Positions 9,024 to 19,042 are shown, counted from the first letter of the stretch. The stretch: 48,053 nt of DNA from Alkalibacter mobilis (GCF_015594845.1 NZ_JADNRK010000016.1:1-48053); one strand, 5' to 3'. Numbers and translations are program-made. The notes: generated by a model from the sequence alone, not told the origin.

Positions 9024-9509
9024 ATGGAAATGAATAATATTGGTGAAAAATTAAAAAGTTTTGTCGCTGCAAAAAAAGTATGGGTGGTAATCGTTGTTGC
9101 AGCATTGTTGATATCGGCTGCAGTGATGGCTCCTATGATTATCAACAGAATCAAGTTCAACGAATTGGGACTGGAAAAAACAAAAAGCGTAACATTTTTG
9201 ACTTATTCGAAAGATCCGTTCAGCTCAAGCGTGATTTCTTCTAAAATTTTGGGAAGCAAGGGCAAAAGTCTTGAGCTTTCCAAAGCAGTTATGAACGGTC
9301 GGATCCCTCTGTACAAAAAGGGCACAAAGGGAAGAGAACTGCTGTTTTTCCATCTTAAAGACGGGAAAAGTGTCAGTGCTTACGTCGATGGCGAATGGCT
9401 GGGATTCAATTATGGAAGATTGTGGATAGAAGCGGAAGGGTTGGATACCTATTACAAGTTGATGGAAGAAGAAGAATTGGTTGAGATAAAAGAATTGACT
9501 TACGAATAA
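9024..9509 (+). CDS. Membrane-anchored protein of unknown function (161 aa)
   Basis: I do not recognise a family. The ATG at 9024 follows RBS GGGAGG (9010-9015), 29 bases after uvrA. The protein has a short cytoplasmic N-terminus, one transmembrane helix or uncleaved signal anchor (residues 19-41, VWVVIVVAALLISAAVMAPMI) and about 120 extracytoplasmic residues. There is no Cys, so it is neither a lipoprotein nor disulfide-bonded. The external part alternates basic and beta-rich segments (SVTFLTYSKDPFSSSVISSK, LLFFHLKDGKSVSAYVDGEW) and ends in an acidic tail (EEEELVEIKELTYE). It sits between uvrA and tig. Co-transcription with uvrBA is likely from spacing but says little about its role. Confidence 0.65.
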   Translation: MEMNNIGEKLKSFVAAKKVWVVIVVAALLISAAVMAPMIINRIKFNELGLEKTKSVTFLTYSKDPFSSSVISSKILGSKGKSLELSKAVMNGRIPLYKKGTKGRELLFFHLKDGKSVSAYVDGEWLGFNYGRLWIEAEGLDTYYKLMEEEELVEIKELTYE

Positions 9510-9525
9510 ACATAAATCCTGAGGT

Positions 9526-9555
9526 TTGATTTTTCAAAGCCTTATATGATATAAT
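9526..9555 (+). promoter_or_regulatory. Promoter upstream of tig
   Basis: TTGATT (9526-9531), an 18-base spacer and TATAAT (9550-9555) lie 65 bases before the tig ATG. This would make tig-clpP-clpX a unit separate from uvrBA. Confidence 0.6.
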
Positions 9556-9619
9556 GTTTTGGTTAACGCTGTTGATTAAGAAGAAATATATACAAATATA
9601 TAAATTTAGGAGGATTATT

Positions 9620-10906
9620 ATGGGTTCGAGTGTTGAAAAAATCGAAAAAAGTGTAGTAACGATGAAGATAGAGGTTTCTGCCGAGGATTTCAAAAAAGCC
9701 GTAACTAAAGCTTATCAGAAAAACAAGGGCAAATTCTATATCGACGGATTCAGAAAAGGAAAGGCACCACAAAAAATTATTGAACAAAGATATGGGAAAG
9801 AAGTATTTTATGAGGACGCTCTGGATTTTGCATTTCCTGATGCTTATCTGAAAGCCATCGAAGAAAACAAGATAGATGCGGTTTCCAGACCATCGATGGA
9901 AAGTATCGACAAGATCGGAGAAGACGGACTTGAAATGACCATTTCAGTTGCGATCATGCCGGAAGTGGAATTGGGAGAATACAAGGGATTCGACCCGGGA
10001 GATCTTGCTTATGAACCGACAGAGGAAGACATAAATGTAGAAATCGAGAAAATGCAGGATCAGAATTCAAGATTGGTTTCAGCAGCTGAAGGAGAAAAAG
10101 CAAAATCAGGGGACACTGCAATAATCGATTTTGAAGGTTTCAAGGACGGAGTTGCTTTTGAAGGCGGCAAAGCTGAGGACCACAGTCTTGTTCTTGGAAG
10201 CGGAATGTTCATCCCCGGTTTTGAAGATCAATTGATAGGAACTGCTAAGGGAGATGAAGTCGAAGTAAACGTGACATTCCCTGAAGAATACCAAGCTGAA
10301 GATTTGGCCGGACAGGATGTTGTGTTCAAAGTTGCAATAAAAGACATCAAGACAAAAGAAGTGCCGGAACTTGATGATGAATTTGCAAAAGACGTCAGCG
10401 AATTCGATACTTTGGAAGAACTAAAAGAAGACTTGAAGAAAAAAATCAAGGACGACAAGGAAAAGGAATTGTTGGAGATCGCAAAGGTAAAAGCTGTTGA
10501 TGCAGCTGTTGAAAATGCGAAAATGGAGATCCCGGATCAAATGATTCAAGAAGAAGTAGACAAATCTTTGCGTGACTTTGAATATCAGCTTAAGATGCAG
10601 GGTATAAGTATGGAAGACTACTTTACATACACCAACATGAGTGAAGAAACTTTGATTGGACAAGTCAAAGAAGATTCACACAAGAAACTTTCAAGAGATC
10701 TTGTTTTGACCAAAATTACAGAGACTGAAGTAATCGAAGCTTCAGAAGACGAAATCACAGCAGAAATCGAAGAACAGGCAGCCATGTACAATATGGATGT
10801 GGAGAAGTTCAAAAGCACTGTTACAGAAGATCAAAAGAAGTATTTTGCCGACTCTGTAAAAAGAAAGAAAACCATTGAGTTTCTTGTAGACAATACAAAA
10901 AAATAA
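9620..10906 (+). CDS. tig: Trigger factor (ribosome-associated chaperone, peptidyl-prolyl isomerase)
   Basis: Trigger factor docks on the ribosomal exit tunnel through L23 and folds nascent chains. The start is ATG 9620, after RBS AGGAGG (9608-9613). An upstream TTG at 9554 overlaps the promoter and is not used. The product is 428 aa, normal for the family. It has the N-terminal ribosome-binding domain with the signature GFRKGKAPQKIIEQRYG (residues 44-60), the FKBP-type PPIase domain (about 150-240, KSGDTAIIDFEGFKDG.. and LGSGMFIPGFEDQLIG) and a long Glu/Lys-rich helical C-terminal chaperone domain. It is followed by clpP and clpX, the common tig-clpP-clpX order. Confidence 0.97.
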   Translation: MGSSVEKIEKSVVTMKIEVSAEDFKKAVTKAYQKNKGKFYIDGFRKGKAPQKIIEQRYGKEVFYEDALDFAFPDAYLKAIEENKIDAVSRPSMESIDKIGEDGLEMTISVAIMPEVELGEYKGFDPGDLAYEPTEEDINVEIEKMQDQNSRLVSAAEGEKAKSGDTAIIDFEGFKDGVAFEGGKAEDHSLVLGSGMFIPGFEDQLIGTAKGDEVEVNVTFPEEYQAEDLAGQDVVFKVAIKDIKTKEVPELDDEFAKDVSEFDTLEELKEDLKKKIKDDKEKELLEIAKVKAVDAAVENAKMEIPDQMIQEEVDKSLRDFEYQLKMQGISMEDYFTYTNMSEETLIGQVKEDSHKKLSRDLVLTKITETEVIEASEDEITAEIEEQAAMYNMDVEKFKSTVTEDQKKYFADSVKRKKTIEFLVDNTKK

Positions 10907-10930
10907 TAAATTAACGTGAGGAGTGATTTT

Positions 10931-11521
10931 ATGGAAATGAATTTAGTACCTATGGTAGTCGAACAGACCGGCAGAGGTGAAAGGTCATACGATATATACT
11001 CCAGATTGCTTAAAGAAAGAATTATTTTCCTAAATGGAGAAGTAAATGATGTAAGTGCAAGCCTTACAGTGGCGCAACTCTTGTTTTTGGAAGCTGAAGA
11101 CGCTGACAAGGATGTACAAATTTACATCAACAGTCCCGGTGGTTCAATAACTGCGGGAATGGCTATATACGATACAATGAATTTTATCAAGTGTGATGTA
11201 TCCACTATTTGCATAGGGATGGCGGCTTCCATGGGAGCATTCCTGCTTGCAGCAGGTAAAAAGGGAAAAAGATACGCCCTTCCAAACAGCGAAGTCATGA
11301 TACACCAGCCATTAGGCGGTGCTCAAGGCCAGTCTGTAGATGTGCAGATATATGCCAATAGATTGATAAAAACTAGAGAAACGATCAATAAAATTTTAAG
11401 TGAAAGAACCGGTCAGCCAATTGAAGTGATAAACAAGGATACTGACAGAGACTTCTTTATGTCTGCTTCTGAAGCGAAGGAATACGGCATAATCGACAAG
11501 GTGATTACCTCAAGAAAATAG
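10931..11521 (+). CDS. clpP: ATP-dependent Clp protease proteolytic subunit
   Basis: ClpP is the serine peptidase of the ClpXP complex. The start is ATG 10931, after RBS TGAGGAGTG; an upstream codon in frame at 10916 would overlap that RBS. The product is 196 aa and begins [25 protein letters not shown]. The catalytic triad is visible as Ser100 ([11 protein letters not shown]), His125 (MIHQPLGG) and Asp174 (KDTDRDFFM). The oxyanion strand [17 protein letters not shown] is intact. Its partner ATPase ClpX is encoded 24 bases downstream. No CtsR-type operator is visible in front of it. Confidence 0.98.
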   Translation: MEMNLVPMVVEQTGRGERSYDIYSRLLKERIIFLNGEVNDVSASLTVAQLLFLEAEDADKDVQIYINSPGGSITAGMAIYDTMNFIKCDVSTICIGMAASMGAFLLAAGKKGKRYALPNSEVMIHQPLGGAQGQSVDVQIYANRLIKTRETINKILSERTGQPIEVINKDTDRDFFMSASEAKEYGIIDKVITSRK

Positions 11522-11545
11522 CAACCGGTTGCGAGAGGTGAAATA

Positions 11546-12817
11546 ATGTCAAAAAATGATGACGGTAAACAGCAGATAAGGTGTTCTTTCTGCGGAAAGA
11601 CCCAAAGCCAGGTCAAGCGTATGGTGGCTGGACCCGGAGTATACATATGCAACGAGTGCATAGAACTTTGCCAGGAAATTATCGAAGAGGAGTTTATTCC
11701 GGATCAGTTCTTTGAAATGACAGATGTACCTACTCCGCAGGAAATCAAGAATTATCTGGATGAATACGTGATTTCCCAGGAAAGAGCAAAAAAATCTCTG
11801 GCTGTGGCAGTTTATAACCATTACAAGAGAATCAACCTGAAGGAAGAGTCGGAAGACGTTGAAATCCAAAAAAGCAATATACTTCTTTTAGGCCCGACGG
11901 GCTCGGGAAAGACTCTGTTGGCACAAACATTGGCTAGAATGCTCAATGTACCATTCGCCATCGCAGATGCCACTTCGCTGACGGAAGCCGGCTATGTAGG
12001 TGAAGATGTGGAAAACATCTTATTAAAACTGATCCAGGCTGCTGATTACGATATAGAGAAAGCTCAGCGGGGGATAATCTACATAGACGAGATAGACAAA
12101 ATCGCAAGAAAGAGCGAGAATCCATCCATAACAAGAGATGTAAGCGGAGAAGGAGTTCAACAGGCTTTATTGAAGATCCTTGAAGGGACTACGGCCAATG
12201 TACCACCCCAGGGTGGAAGAAAGCATCCACATCAGGAATTTCTTCAAATCGACACTACAAATATCCTATTCATAGTAGGTGGGGCATTTGACGGTATCGA
12301 AAGGATAATCTCCAAGAGGACCGGAAACAAGGCCATGGGTTTCAATGCTGAGATAAAAAGCAAAAAGAATTTTGATTCCAGTGCACTGTTGAAGCAGATA
12401 GAACCGAGAGATCTTTTGCAATTCGGATTGATACCGGAATTTGTTGGAAGGATCCCGGTTATTACGACCTTGGAACCGTTGGATGTCGATGCGCTCATAA
12501 GGATATTGACTGAACCTAAAAATGCGCTTCTAAAACAATATCAAAAGATGCTTGAAGCTGACGGCGTTGAACTGGTTTTCGAAAAAGATGCGCTTAAGGC
12601 AATAGCCCAGAAGACCATCAAGCATGAAACTGGAGCCAGAGGATTAAGAGGCATCCTTGAGAATTTGATGCTGGATGTAATGTACGATATCCCTTCAAAA
12701 AAGGATATTGTAAAATGCGTCATTTCCAAGGATACCGTGAACAAGGGGAAAGAGCCACTTTTGGTTTACAAAGACAAAAAAGACGACAAGGACGCCAACG
12801 AAGAGAGCGTATCCTGA
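11546..12817 (+). CDS. clpX: ATP-dependent Clp protease ATP-binding subunit ClpX
   Basis: ClpX is the AAA+ unfoldase that feeds substrates, including ssrA-tagged proteins, to ClpP. The product is 423 aa. An N-terminal zinc-binding domain (CSFCGK...CNECIELC, residues 12-40) is followed by Walker [21 protein letters not shown] (near 115), Walker [12 protein letters not shown] (near 176), sensor 1 and the pore loop GYVGED. The ClpP-docking loop reads NKAMGFNAE, so the usual (I/L)GF tripeptide is MGF here. RBS AGAGGTG precedes the ATG. A strong terminator follows at 12838, ending the tig-clpP-clpX unit. Confidence 0.98.
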   Translation: MSKNDDGKQQIRCSFCGKTQSQVKRMVAGPGVYICNECIELCQEIIEEEFIPDQFFEMTDVPTPQEIKNYLDEYVISQERAKKSLAVAVYNHYKRINLKEESEDVEIQKSNILLLGPTGSGKTLLAQTLARMLNVPFAIADATSLTEAGYVGEDVENILLKLIQAADYDIEKAQRGIIYIDEIDKIARKSENPSITRDVSGEGVQQALLKILEGTTANVPPQGGRKHPHQEFLQIDTTNILFIVGGAFDGIERIISKRTGNKAMGFNAEIKSKKNFDSSALLKQIEPRDLLQFGLIPEFVGRIPVITTLEPLDVDALIRILTEPKNALLKQYQKMLEADGVELVFEKDALKAIAQKTIKHETGARGLRGILENLMLDVMYDIPSKKDIVKCVISKDTVNKGKEPLLVYKDKKDDKDANEESVS

Positions 12818-12837
12818 CAATTTGAACTGCAAGATTA

Positions 12838-12871
12838 AAAGCAATCATGCCTAATGATTGCTTTTTCTTTA
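12838..12871 (+). terminator. Terminator after clpX
   Basis: AAAGCAATCAT (12838-12848) pairs with ATGATTGCTTT around the loop GCCTA and is followed by a T-rich tail. It is a textbook intrinsic terminator. Confidence 0.92.
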
Positions 12872-12908
12872 AAATTCCTTTAAATGTAAATTTAATTTGA
12901 TGACTCGA

Positions 12909-12936
12909 TTGAAAAAAACATATACAATGGTATAAT
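12909..12936 (+). promoter_or_regulatory. Promoter of lon
   Basis: TTGAAA (12909-12914), a 16-base spacer and TATAAT (12931-12936) lie 43 bases before the lon ATG and just after the clpX terminator. No inverted repeat of CIRCE type is present. Confidence 0.7.
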
Positions 12937-12979
12937 GATTAAACCACAATAACCTTAGCGAAAGCGGGGAGGAGAAATA

Positions 12980-15337
12980 ATGAACAAACCTGATACGCAA
13001 ATAAATCCTATACATTTGGATAAGATCGATGAACTTCCTCTCATTCCACTGAGAGGATTGATCCTTTTTCCTGAAATGATCATCCATTTTGATGTAGGCC
13101 GAGATAAATCCATAAAAGCTTTGGAGGCAGCCATGACCCTAAATCAAGAAGTGGTGCTGGTTGCACAAAAAGACTTGGAGGTGGAGGACCCTAAACCTGA
13201 AGATATCTACCCGATAGGGACTAGAGCCACCGTGAAGCAGTTGTTAAAGATGCCGGGCAACTTGACCAGGGTTCTGGTTGAGGTTCAAAACAGGGTTAAA
13301 ATTGAAGAATATCTAAGTCAGGAACCTTATTTTGAAGTCAAGGTGGAGGATGTTTTACCGATGCCGGTACAAAACAAAGAAACCAAAGCCTTGATGCGCA
13401 TGGTAAGACAGGCGTTCCTGGAATATATAAACCTTACCAGAAAAGCCACGCCTGATTTGATGATGGGTATTGAAGGCATTGACAGTCCCGATGAATTGGT
13501 GGACATGGTAGGAGCAAATCTTCTACTTGAGATTGAAGAAAGCCAAGACATACTTCAGGAAATGCACCCGATAACCAGATTGGAAAAAACATACGAGTAC
13601 CTTGTCAAGGAACTTGAACTATTGGAAATCGAGAAAGATATCGACGACAAAGTAAAAAACCAAATGGACAAGCAGCAAAAAGAGTATTTTTTGCGAGAAC
13701 AGATAAGGGTCATTCAGGAGGAGTTGGGAGAAGGCCACGGCGGTGCTACAGGAATCGTGGAAACCTATCTAAAAAAACTCTACAAGTTGAATTTGGCGGA
13801 CGATATAAAGAAAAAGGTGGAAGACGAGATCTTCAAACTGAACAAGATACCTTCAGGAAGTTCTGAAGCGGGTGTTGTTCAAACATACGTTGAATGGGTT
13901 TTGGATCTGCCATGGAACAAGGAAACAAAAGAAACCATCGATATTAAAAAGGCTAGAGAAATTCTTGACAAGGATCATTACGCTTTATACAAGGTAAAGG
14001 AGAGGGTGCTGGAGTATCTGGCAGTCCTGAAATTGTCAAATCAGTTGAAAGGACCCATTTTGTGTCTGGTGGGGCCGCCGGGAGTCGGCAAGACTTCCAT
14101 AGCCAAATCCATAGCCAAAGCTTTGGGAAGAAAATTTGCAAGAATGTCTCTTGGTGGGATGAGAGATGAAGCAGAAATCAGAGGGCACAGAAGAACTTAC
14201 GTTGGAGCAATTCCAGGTCGCATAATATATAACATGAAGCAGGCTGGAAGCAGAAACCCGTTGTTCCTTCTGGATGAAATCGACAAGATGAGCCAGGATT
14301 TCAGGGGAGACCCTGCATCTGCACTGTTGGAGGTTTTAGATCCCGAACAAAATTCCACATTCACGGACAATTACCTGGAGCTTCCATTCGACTTGTCAAA
14401 GGTCATGTTCGTCACCACGGCGAATACGGTTTCCACAATACCCAGACCATTGCTTGACAGAATGGAAATAATAGAAGTGTCTGGATACATTGAAGAGGAA
14501 AAACTGAATATTGCAACAAAATACCTATTGCCAAAGCAATTGAAGAATCACGGATTAAAAAAGAGCAATATAAGCATAAGCGACGAAACAATCCGGGATG
14601 TTATAAATTATTACACAAGGGAGTCTGGAGTCAGGGAACTTGAGAGACAGTTGGCCAGGATCTGCAGAGTTGTGGCGAAAGAAATCGTTGAAGAAGATAA
14701 AAAGCGCGTTACAATAAACCCCAAAAACATAGAAAAATTCCTAGGTCTGAAAAAATTCAGATATGAAAAAGTTGAAGGAGAAGCAGAAATCGGATTGGTG
14801 AACGGCCTTGCGTGGACGTCTGTAGGTGGAGATACTTTGCAAATAGAAGCTGTATCCATGCCTGGGAAAGGCACTCTGGATCTTACGGGACAACTTGGAG
14901 ATGTTATGAAGGAATCTGCAAAAGCCGGAATAAGCTATATAAGATCCAAAGCGGCGGAATTCGATCTGGACCCGGACTTTTATAAAAACCTGGATATACA
15001 CCTGCACGTCCCGGAGGGAGCCATACCCAAAGATGGTCCTTCTGCTGGTATTACCATGACAACTGCACTGTTTTCGCTTTTGACCAAAAAACCGGTGCCG
15101 CAAAACCTGGCTATGACCGGAGAAATAACCTTGAGAGGACGAGTCCTTCCCATAGGAGGGGTCAAAGAAAAACTTCTTGCAGCGCACAGAGCTGGGATAA
15201 CCAACATAATCATACCCAAGGAAAACGAGAAGGATCTTGAAGAAATCCCAGGAGATATCCTTGAAAAGTTGACTATCAATACGGTGTCTTCCATGGAAGA
15301 AGTTATCAAGATAGTGTTTGGCGGTAGCAAAAAATGA
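12980..15337 (+). CDS. lon: ATP-dependent protease La (Lon)
   Basis: Lon is a cytoplasmic AAA+ serine protease that degrades misfolded and regulatory proteins. The product is 785 aa, typical of the LonA class. It has the N-terminal substrate-recognition domain ([20 protein letters not shown], from residue 14), a coiled-coil linker ([17 protein letters not shown]), Walker [20 protein letters not shown] (near 360), Walker [12 protein letters not shown] and the catalytic Ser-Lys dyad region ([11 protein letters not shown] and the Lys within the downstream [20 protein letters not shown]). The start follows RBS GGGGAGGAG. The stop codon overlaps the start of ysxC (ATGA), so the two are translationally coupled. 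Confidence 0.98.
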   Translation: MNKPDTQINPIHLDKIDELPLIPLRGLILFPEMIIHFDVGRDKSIKALEAAMTLNQEVVLVAQKDLEVEDPKPEDIYPIGTRATVKQLLKMPGNLTRVLVEVQNRVKIEEYLSQEPYFEVKVEDVLPMPVQNKETKALMRMVRQAFLEYINLTRKATPDLMMGIEGIDSPDELVDMVGANLLLEIEESQDILQEMHPITRLEKTYEYLVKELELLEIEKDIDDKVKNQMDKQQKEYFLREQIRVIQEELGEGHGGATGIVETYLKKLYKLNLADDIKKKVEDEIFKLNKIPSGSSEAGVVQTYVEWVLDLPWNKETKETIDIKKAREILDKDHYALYKVKERVLEYLAVLKLSNQLKGPILCLVGPPGVGKTSIAKSIAKALGRKFARMSLGGMRDEAEIRGHRRTYVGAIPGRIIYNMKQAGSRNPLFLLDEIDKMSQDFRGDPASALLEVLDPEQNSTFTDNYLELPFDLSKVMFVTTANTVSTIPRPLLDRMEIIEVSGYIEEEKLNIATKYLLPKQLKNHGLKKSNISISDETIRDVINYYTRESGVRELERQLARICRVVAKEIVEEDKKRVTINPKNIEKFLGLKKFRYEKVEGEAEIGLVNGLAWTSVGGDTLQIEAVSMPGKGTLDLTGQLGDVMKESAKAGISYIRSKAAEFDLDPDFYKNLDIHLHVPEGAIPKDGPSAGITMTTALFSLLTKKPVPQNLAMTGEITLRGRVLPIGGVKEKLLAAHRAGITNIIIPKENEKDLEEIPGDILEKLTINTVSSMEEVIKIVFGGSKK

Positions 15338-15942
15338 AAATAAACAATGTAAGCATTATTACCAGTGCCGTCAGACCGGAACATTATCCTGAACACGATT
15401 TGCCGGAGATACTGCTTTTGGGAAGATCTAATGTGGGCAAGTCCTCTTTCATCAATACCATCATAAATAGAAAGGCTTTGGCAAGGACAAGCTCCCAACC
15501 CGGAAAAACAAGAACGGTCAACTTTTACAATGTGGAAGACAGGTTTTGTTTTGTGGACATGCCAGGGTATGGATACGCAAAGGTTTCCAAATCTGAGAGG
15601 CAACAATTCAAGAAAATGATCCAAGACTACATAGAAACTCGGGACAACTTGGTTATGGTGGTCCAATTGATAGACTTCAGACACAAGCCTACCGAAGACG
15701 ACCAGGCTATCAACGATTGGTTGTACGACAATGACATAGTTCCACTGGTTGTAGCGACCAAGTTGGACAAGGTCGGAAAGAATCAAAGAAGCAAGAATCT
15801 GAATCAGATAATCAAAACATTTGAGCTGGAAGACGGTTCAGACATCGTTCTATTTTCGGCGGAGACAAAAGAAGGCAAAGACACAGTAGAGAATATTATC
15901 GAAGAAGTGTTGGAAGTTCTGGAATCAGAACAGGAAGACTGA
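15334..15942 (+). CDS. ysxC: Ribosome biogenesis GTPase YsxC/EngB
   Basis: This is an essential small GTPase needed for late 50S subunit assembly. The product is 202 aa. G1 is [16 protein letters not shown] (residues 29-44), with G2 around Thr near [14 protein letters not shown]3 [17 protein letters not shown]4 ATKLDKVGK and G5 FSAETKEGK. The ATG at 15334 overlaps the lon TGA stop. The lon-ysxC pairing is conserved across Firmicutes. A terminator follows at 15948. Confidence 0.97.
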   Translation: MKINNVSIITSAVRPEHYPEHDLPEILLLGRSNVGKSSFINTIINRKALARTSSQPGKTRTVNFYNVEDRFCFVDMPGYGYAKVSKSERQQFKKMIQDYIETRDNLVMVVQLIDFRHKPTEDDQAINDWLYDNDIVPLVVATKLDKVGKNQRSKNLNQIIKTFELEDGSDIVLFSAETKEGKDTVENIIEEVLEVLESEQED

Positions 15943-15947
15943 GAACT

Positions 15948-15987
15948 GACCTCGCCGGGGATTTTGACCTTGAGCGAGGTTGTTTTA
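15948..15987 (+). terminator. Terminator after ysxC
   Basis: CCTCGC (15950-15955) pairs with GCGAGG (15974-15979), followed by TTGTTTT. The T-run also offers a possible -35 (TTGTTT, 15980-15985) for a promoter with TATAAT at 16004-16009 serving queG. Confidence 0.65.
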
Positions 15988-16009
15988 ATTTATAGCTTTC
16001 GGATATAAT
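15980..16009 (+). promoter_or_regulatory. Possible promoter of queG-rng
   Basis: TTGTTT, an 18-base spacer and TATAAT (16004-16009) lie 35 bases before the queG start. The -10 is perfect. The -35 is weak and sits in the tail of the preceding terminator. Confidence 0.5.
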
Positions 16010-16043
16010 TAAGTATACGGGAAATTGCGGAAAGGTGATGGGG

Positions 16044-17135
16044 ATGGATTTTTTCGAGACTGCTTTCAAGATAGCAAAAAACCATGGATTTGAAATGACC
16101 GGAGCCTATTCGCCTGAGAAGGAGACATTTTTGGCAAACAAATTTTCAGAGAGAAAGAAAAAGGGTCACATAGTCTTTTTAGGTTCCGAAAATGAAAATA
16201 TAATGTTTGATCCCAAAAAATACTGGGGAAAATGCAAGTCGGTGATATCTCTTGCTTTATCGTACAATATAATTCCAAAATGCACTGAAACAAACGACTC
16301 GGGAATGATGTCGAAGGTTTCATCGGGGATCGATTATCATCACGTGATTGGAGATAAATTGAAAGCGGTTGTACGTGAGTTGAAAGACATATACCCCCAT
16401 TTTGATTGTGTATTCCAGGTCGATGTGGGTCCTTTGAGCGACAGGGCGGCTGCTTGGCACTCCGGTTTGGGGTTTTATGGGAAAAACAGTTTTGTGATCA
16501 ATCCTGATTATGGCAGCTGGATTTTTCTCGCACAAATACTTACTGATCAAGAATATCAACTTGAAAGTGTAAAAATCCCTGATGGATGCAAAGAGTGTAA
16601 AAATTGTATAAAAGCTTGTCCAACAGGCGCCATAAAAGAAAATTATGATTTTAATGGAAAACTTTGCATTTCATATCTTACCCAGAAAAAGGAAACGTTG
16701 ACGCTGAGCGAGAGAAGAGCAATGGGCAAGCACTTGTATGGCTGCGACATTTGCCAAGAGGTGTGTCCCTATAATAAAAAGTCCAAAGAAGGAAAAGAAA
16801 AAAGTTTTTTTTCAGATTGTTCAAAAAGATATCCTGAATTGAAATACGTGCTAAAGCTAGATAAAAACAGCTATGAAAATTATTACAAGAAGACTTCGTC
16901 GGCATGGAGAGGAAGAAGATTGCTCCAGAGAAATGCAGTGATCGTCTGCGGAAATATTAGAAACAAGGAAAATCTCGAACTTTTACACCAAACCGTTAAA
17001 GATCCCAGACCTGAGATAAGATTATATTCCTTGTTCTCTCTGGCTGAATACGGGGAAGATCAAAAGCCCCTTATAGAAAGACAACTTGGGCAAGAAGATG
17101 AAGATTTTAAAATCAAATATAATGATTACAAGTGA
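16044..17135 (+). CDS. queG: Epoxyqueuosine reductase QueG
   Basis: QueG is a cobalamin- and Fe4S4-dependent enzyme that reduces epoxyqueuosine to queuosine in the wobble position of tRNAs. The start ATG 16044 is favoured by RBS AAAGGTG (16031-16037); GTG 16035 and ATG 16038 are too close to it. The product is 363 aa. The two ferredoxin clusters are CKECKNCIKACPTGAI (residues 173-188) and CDICQEVCPYNKK (residues 234-246). The reductive-dehalogenase-like core includes DVGPLSDRAAAWHSGLGFYGKNS. A C-terminal HEAT-like helical part (DPRPEIRLYSLFSLAEYGED) follows. A Q-modified tRNA pool is implied, although no other queuosine gene is in the window. Confidence 0.93.
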   Translation: MDFFETAFKIAKNHGFEMTGAYSPEKETFLANKFSERKKKGHIVFLGSENENIMFDPKKYWGKCKSVISLALSYNIIPKCTETNDSGMMSKVSSGIDYHHVIGDKLKAVVRELKDIYPHFDCVFQVDVGPLSDRAAAWHSGLGFYGKNSFVINPDYGSWIFLAQILTDQEYQLESVKIPDGCKECKNCIKACPTGAIKENYDFNGKLCISYLTQKKETLTLSERRAMGKHLYGCDICQEVCPYNKKSKEGKEKSFFSDCSKRYPELKYVLKLDKNSYENYYKKTSSAWRGRRLLQRNAVIVCGNIRNKENLELLHQTVKDPRPEIRLYSLFSLAEYGEDQKPLIERQLGQEDEDFKIKYNDYK

Positions 17136-17147
17136 GGGGGTGTGCCT

Positions 17148-18602
17148 GTGAGCAGCATAGTCATAGAAACTATAATGGGACAAAACAGGATAGCTGTGGT
17201 GGGAGACGAAAAACCCGGTCAGATAGATTATTTTTTTACAGAAAGAGAGAGCGACTGGAACAGTTACGGTGAAATCCATATGGGAAGGGTCGAACAAATA
17301 AAACCGGGCATGCAAGTCGCATTTGTAAATTTTGGAGCTGAAAAAAACGGGCTTTTGCATGTCTCCGACATTCATGGCAATTACGAAAAAATGCCCGTAG
17401 AAAAATTGCTCAAAAGCGGACAGGAGATAATAGTCCAAATCAAAAAGGAAGCAGTAGGAACCAAGGGAGCTAGATTGACTACAAAATATTGGCTGCCAGG
17501 ACACTATACTGTATTGTTGCCAACTGACGACAGAGTATACGTTTCAAAAAAAATCAGACGCAAAGACGTTTCAGAAAATTTGAAGGAATTTGCCGAAAGC
17601 GTAATCCCGGAGGGAATGGGTTTGATACTCCGGACCGAAGCAAAAGACGGAACCCATGAAGTGATTCAAAAAGAAATAGAATACTTGTGTTCGAAGTGGA
17701 GAAATATAAACAGAAACATACATATGGCGCCGAAACTTTTGTACAAGGATAGAGGTCCCGTCATAAATGCCATAAGAGATTACTACACGGTCAATACAGA
17801 AGAGATCGTATTAAACAGTGAAGTTTACCTGGAAGATATAAGGGAATATTTTAAATTTTATTTTCCGGAGGACATCCACAAGATTCGTATGGCGGGAAAA
17901 TTGAACATATTTGAAGAGTTGAACCTTGAAAAGCAGATAAATGAATTATATGCGAGAAAAGTATGGCTGAAAAGCGGAGGATACATAATAATCGATCATA
18001 CCGAAGCCTTCCACGTCATAGATGTCAACAGCGGCAAATTTACAGGAGGCAAAGATCCCGAAGAGACGGTGCTAAAGATAAATCTCGAGGCCACTGAAAC
18101 AATTGCAGATCAGATGAGGTTAAGAAACCTGAGTGGGATAATCCTCATCGATTATATAAATATCGAAAGCGAAGAAGCAAAAAAAGCGATAATTAAAAAA
18201 TGGCATCAGATGTTGAAACGGGACAAGGTAAGATTCAAAGTGGTAGGGTTTACGGAACTTAGCATACTTCAGATCACAAGGAAGCAGCAAGGGAAGTCCA
18301 TAGCCAACATCAACAGGCATATATGTCCGGTTTGCAACGGAACAGGGGAGATTTACAATCAAGAGGCTTTCTTCTATAAATGCCTGTCGAAGCTTGAAAG
18401 TGATATGGAACTCCTTGAACATAATATATTCAAGATATTGATAAGTCCCCACCTCAAAGCGGTTATGGATGACATTGAGTATTTTGGGACGGGTCTGACA
18501 TTTAACCGAATGTTGGAAGATTTTTACGGCGTAAAGGTCAATTTGGAGGTCGACATAAACAACGAGTTTGACCAGATTTTAATTTTGCCGCAAATCGATT
18601 GA
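17148..18602 (+). CDS. rng: Ribonuclease G/E family endoribonuclease
   Basis: This RNase G-type enzyme is expected to process rRNA and mRNA 5' monophosphate ends. The start GTG 17148 is chosen because RBS GAGGGGG (17134-17140) leaves seven bases to it; GTG 17142 is too close. The product is 484 aa. It has an N-terminal S1 domain (MGRVEQIKPGMQVAFVNFGA.. GLLHVSDIHG), the RNase H-like and DNase I-like catalytic core with FHVIDVNSGKFTGG and IILIDYINI (metal-binding Asp residues), and the zinc-link cysteines CPVCNGTG near residue 395. It lacks the long C-terminal degradosome scaffold of E. coli RNase E. The rng-rplU adjacency is conserved. Confidence 0.93.
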   Translation: MSSIVIETIMGQNRIAVVGDEKPGQIDYFFTERESDWNSYGEIHMGRVEQIKPGMQVAFVNFGAEKNGLLHVSDIHGNYEKMPVEKLLKSGQEIIVQIKKEAVGTKGARLTTKYWLPGHYTVLLPTDDRVYVSKKIRRKDVSENLKEFAESVIPEGMGLILRTEAKDGTHEVIQKEIEYLCSKWRNINRNIHMAPKLLYKDRGPVINAIRDYYTVNTEEIVLNSEVYLEDIREYFKFYFPEDIHKIRMAGKLNIFEELNLEKQINELYARKVWLKSGGYIIIDHTEAFHVIDVNSGKFTGGKDPEETVLKINLEATETIADQMRLRNLSGIILIDYINIESEEAKKAIIKKWHQMLKRDKVRFKVVGFTELSILQITRKQQGKSIANINRHICPVCNGTGEIYNQEAFFYKCLSKLESDMELLEHNIFKILISPHLKAVMDDIEYFGTGLTFNRMLEDFYGVKVNLEVDINNEFDQILILPQID

Positions 18603-18627
18603 CTTGAAGGGTCCAAGGTGGTATACT
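18599..18627 (+). promoter_or_regulatory. Promoter of the rplU operon
   Basis: TTGACT (18599-18604), a 17-base spacer and TATACT (18622-18627) form a strong promoter. Its -35 box overlaps the rng stop codon. Transcription would start near 18634, leaving an ~80-base structured leader. Confidence 0.85.
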
Positions 18628-18633
18628 GTTACG

Positions 18634-18712
18634 GTGTATGAAGCCGCTCTGAAGAGGTTGTAACTTCCTTCGGGAGACCTATGAAGGCGAGACTGGATTG
18701 AGGAGGTGTAAG
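18634..18712 (+). promoter_or_regulatory. Ribosomal protein L21 leader RNA
   Basis: The untranslated leader has the features of the Firmicute L21 leader, a cis-regulatory RNA before rplU. CTTCC-TTC-GGGAG (18665-18677) forms a stem-loop, and GAAGGCGAGACTGGATTGAG (18683-18702) runs into the RBS GAGGAGGTG. It is thought to allow feedback by a ribosomal protein. The assignment is from sequence resemblance and position. Confidence 0.8.
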
Positions 18713-18714
18713 TA

Positions 18715-19038
18715 ATGTATGCTGTTATAAAAACAGGTGGAAAGCAATATTGTGTAAAAGAAGGCGATGTTATTCAAGTTGAAAAACTGAATCTTGCTGA
18801 AGGTCAGACTACTGTAGATTTTTCTGAGGTATTGGCTGTAAACAACGGAAACATGGTGGTGGGAACGCCTACTGTAGAAGGAGCTGTTGTAAGCGCAGAG
18901 GTCCTTGGTAGTGGCAAAGGAAAGAAAGTTGTCATCTACAAGTACAAATCAAAGAAAGATTACAGAAGAAAACAAGGCCACAGACAACCGTTTACCGAGG
19001 TTAAGATCACAGGAATAAACGCTGGAAAAGCTGAGTAA
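18715..19038 (+). CDS. rplU: 50S ribosomal protein L21
   Basis: L21 is a 50S subunit protein that binds 23S rRNA. The product is 107 aa and begins [20 protein letters not shown], the standard family N-terminus. The C-terminal rRNA-binding signature [20 protein letters not shown] (residues 73-92) is intact. It starts the rplU-prp-rpmA operon behind the L21 leader, with RBS GAGGAGGTG. Confidence 0.98.
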   Translation: MYAVIKTGGKQYCVKEGDVIQVEKLNLAEGQTTVDFSEVLAVNNGNMVVGTPTVEGAVVSAEVLGSGKGKKVVIYKYKSKKDYRRKQGHRQPFTEVKITGINAGKAE

Positions 19039-19042
19039 TATT

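Noticed and set aside
10907-10931. CtsR or CIRCE operator at clpP
   Set aside because: No tandem GGTCAAA repeat or CIRCE inverted repeat is present upstream of tig, clpP or lon.
14980-15786. 268-codon minus-strand frame opposite lon and ysxC
   Set aside because: Both plus-strand genes are complete with motifs and overlapping stop/start. The opposite frame is a codon-bias shadow rich in Cys, His and Ser.
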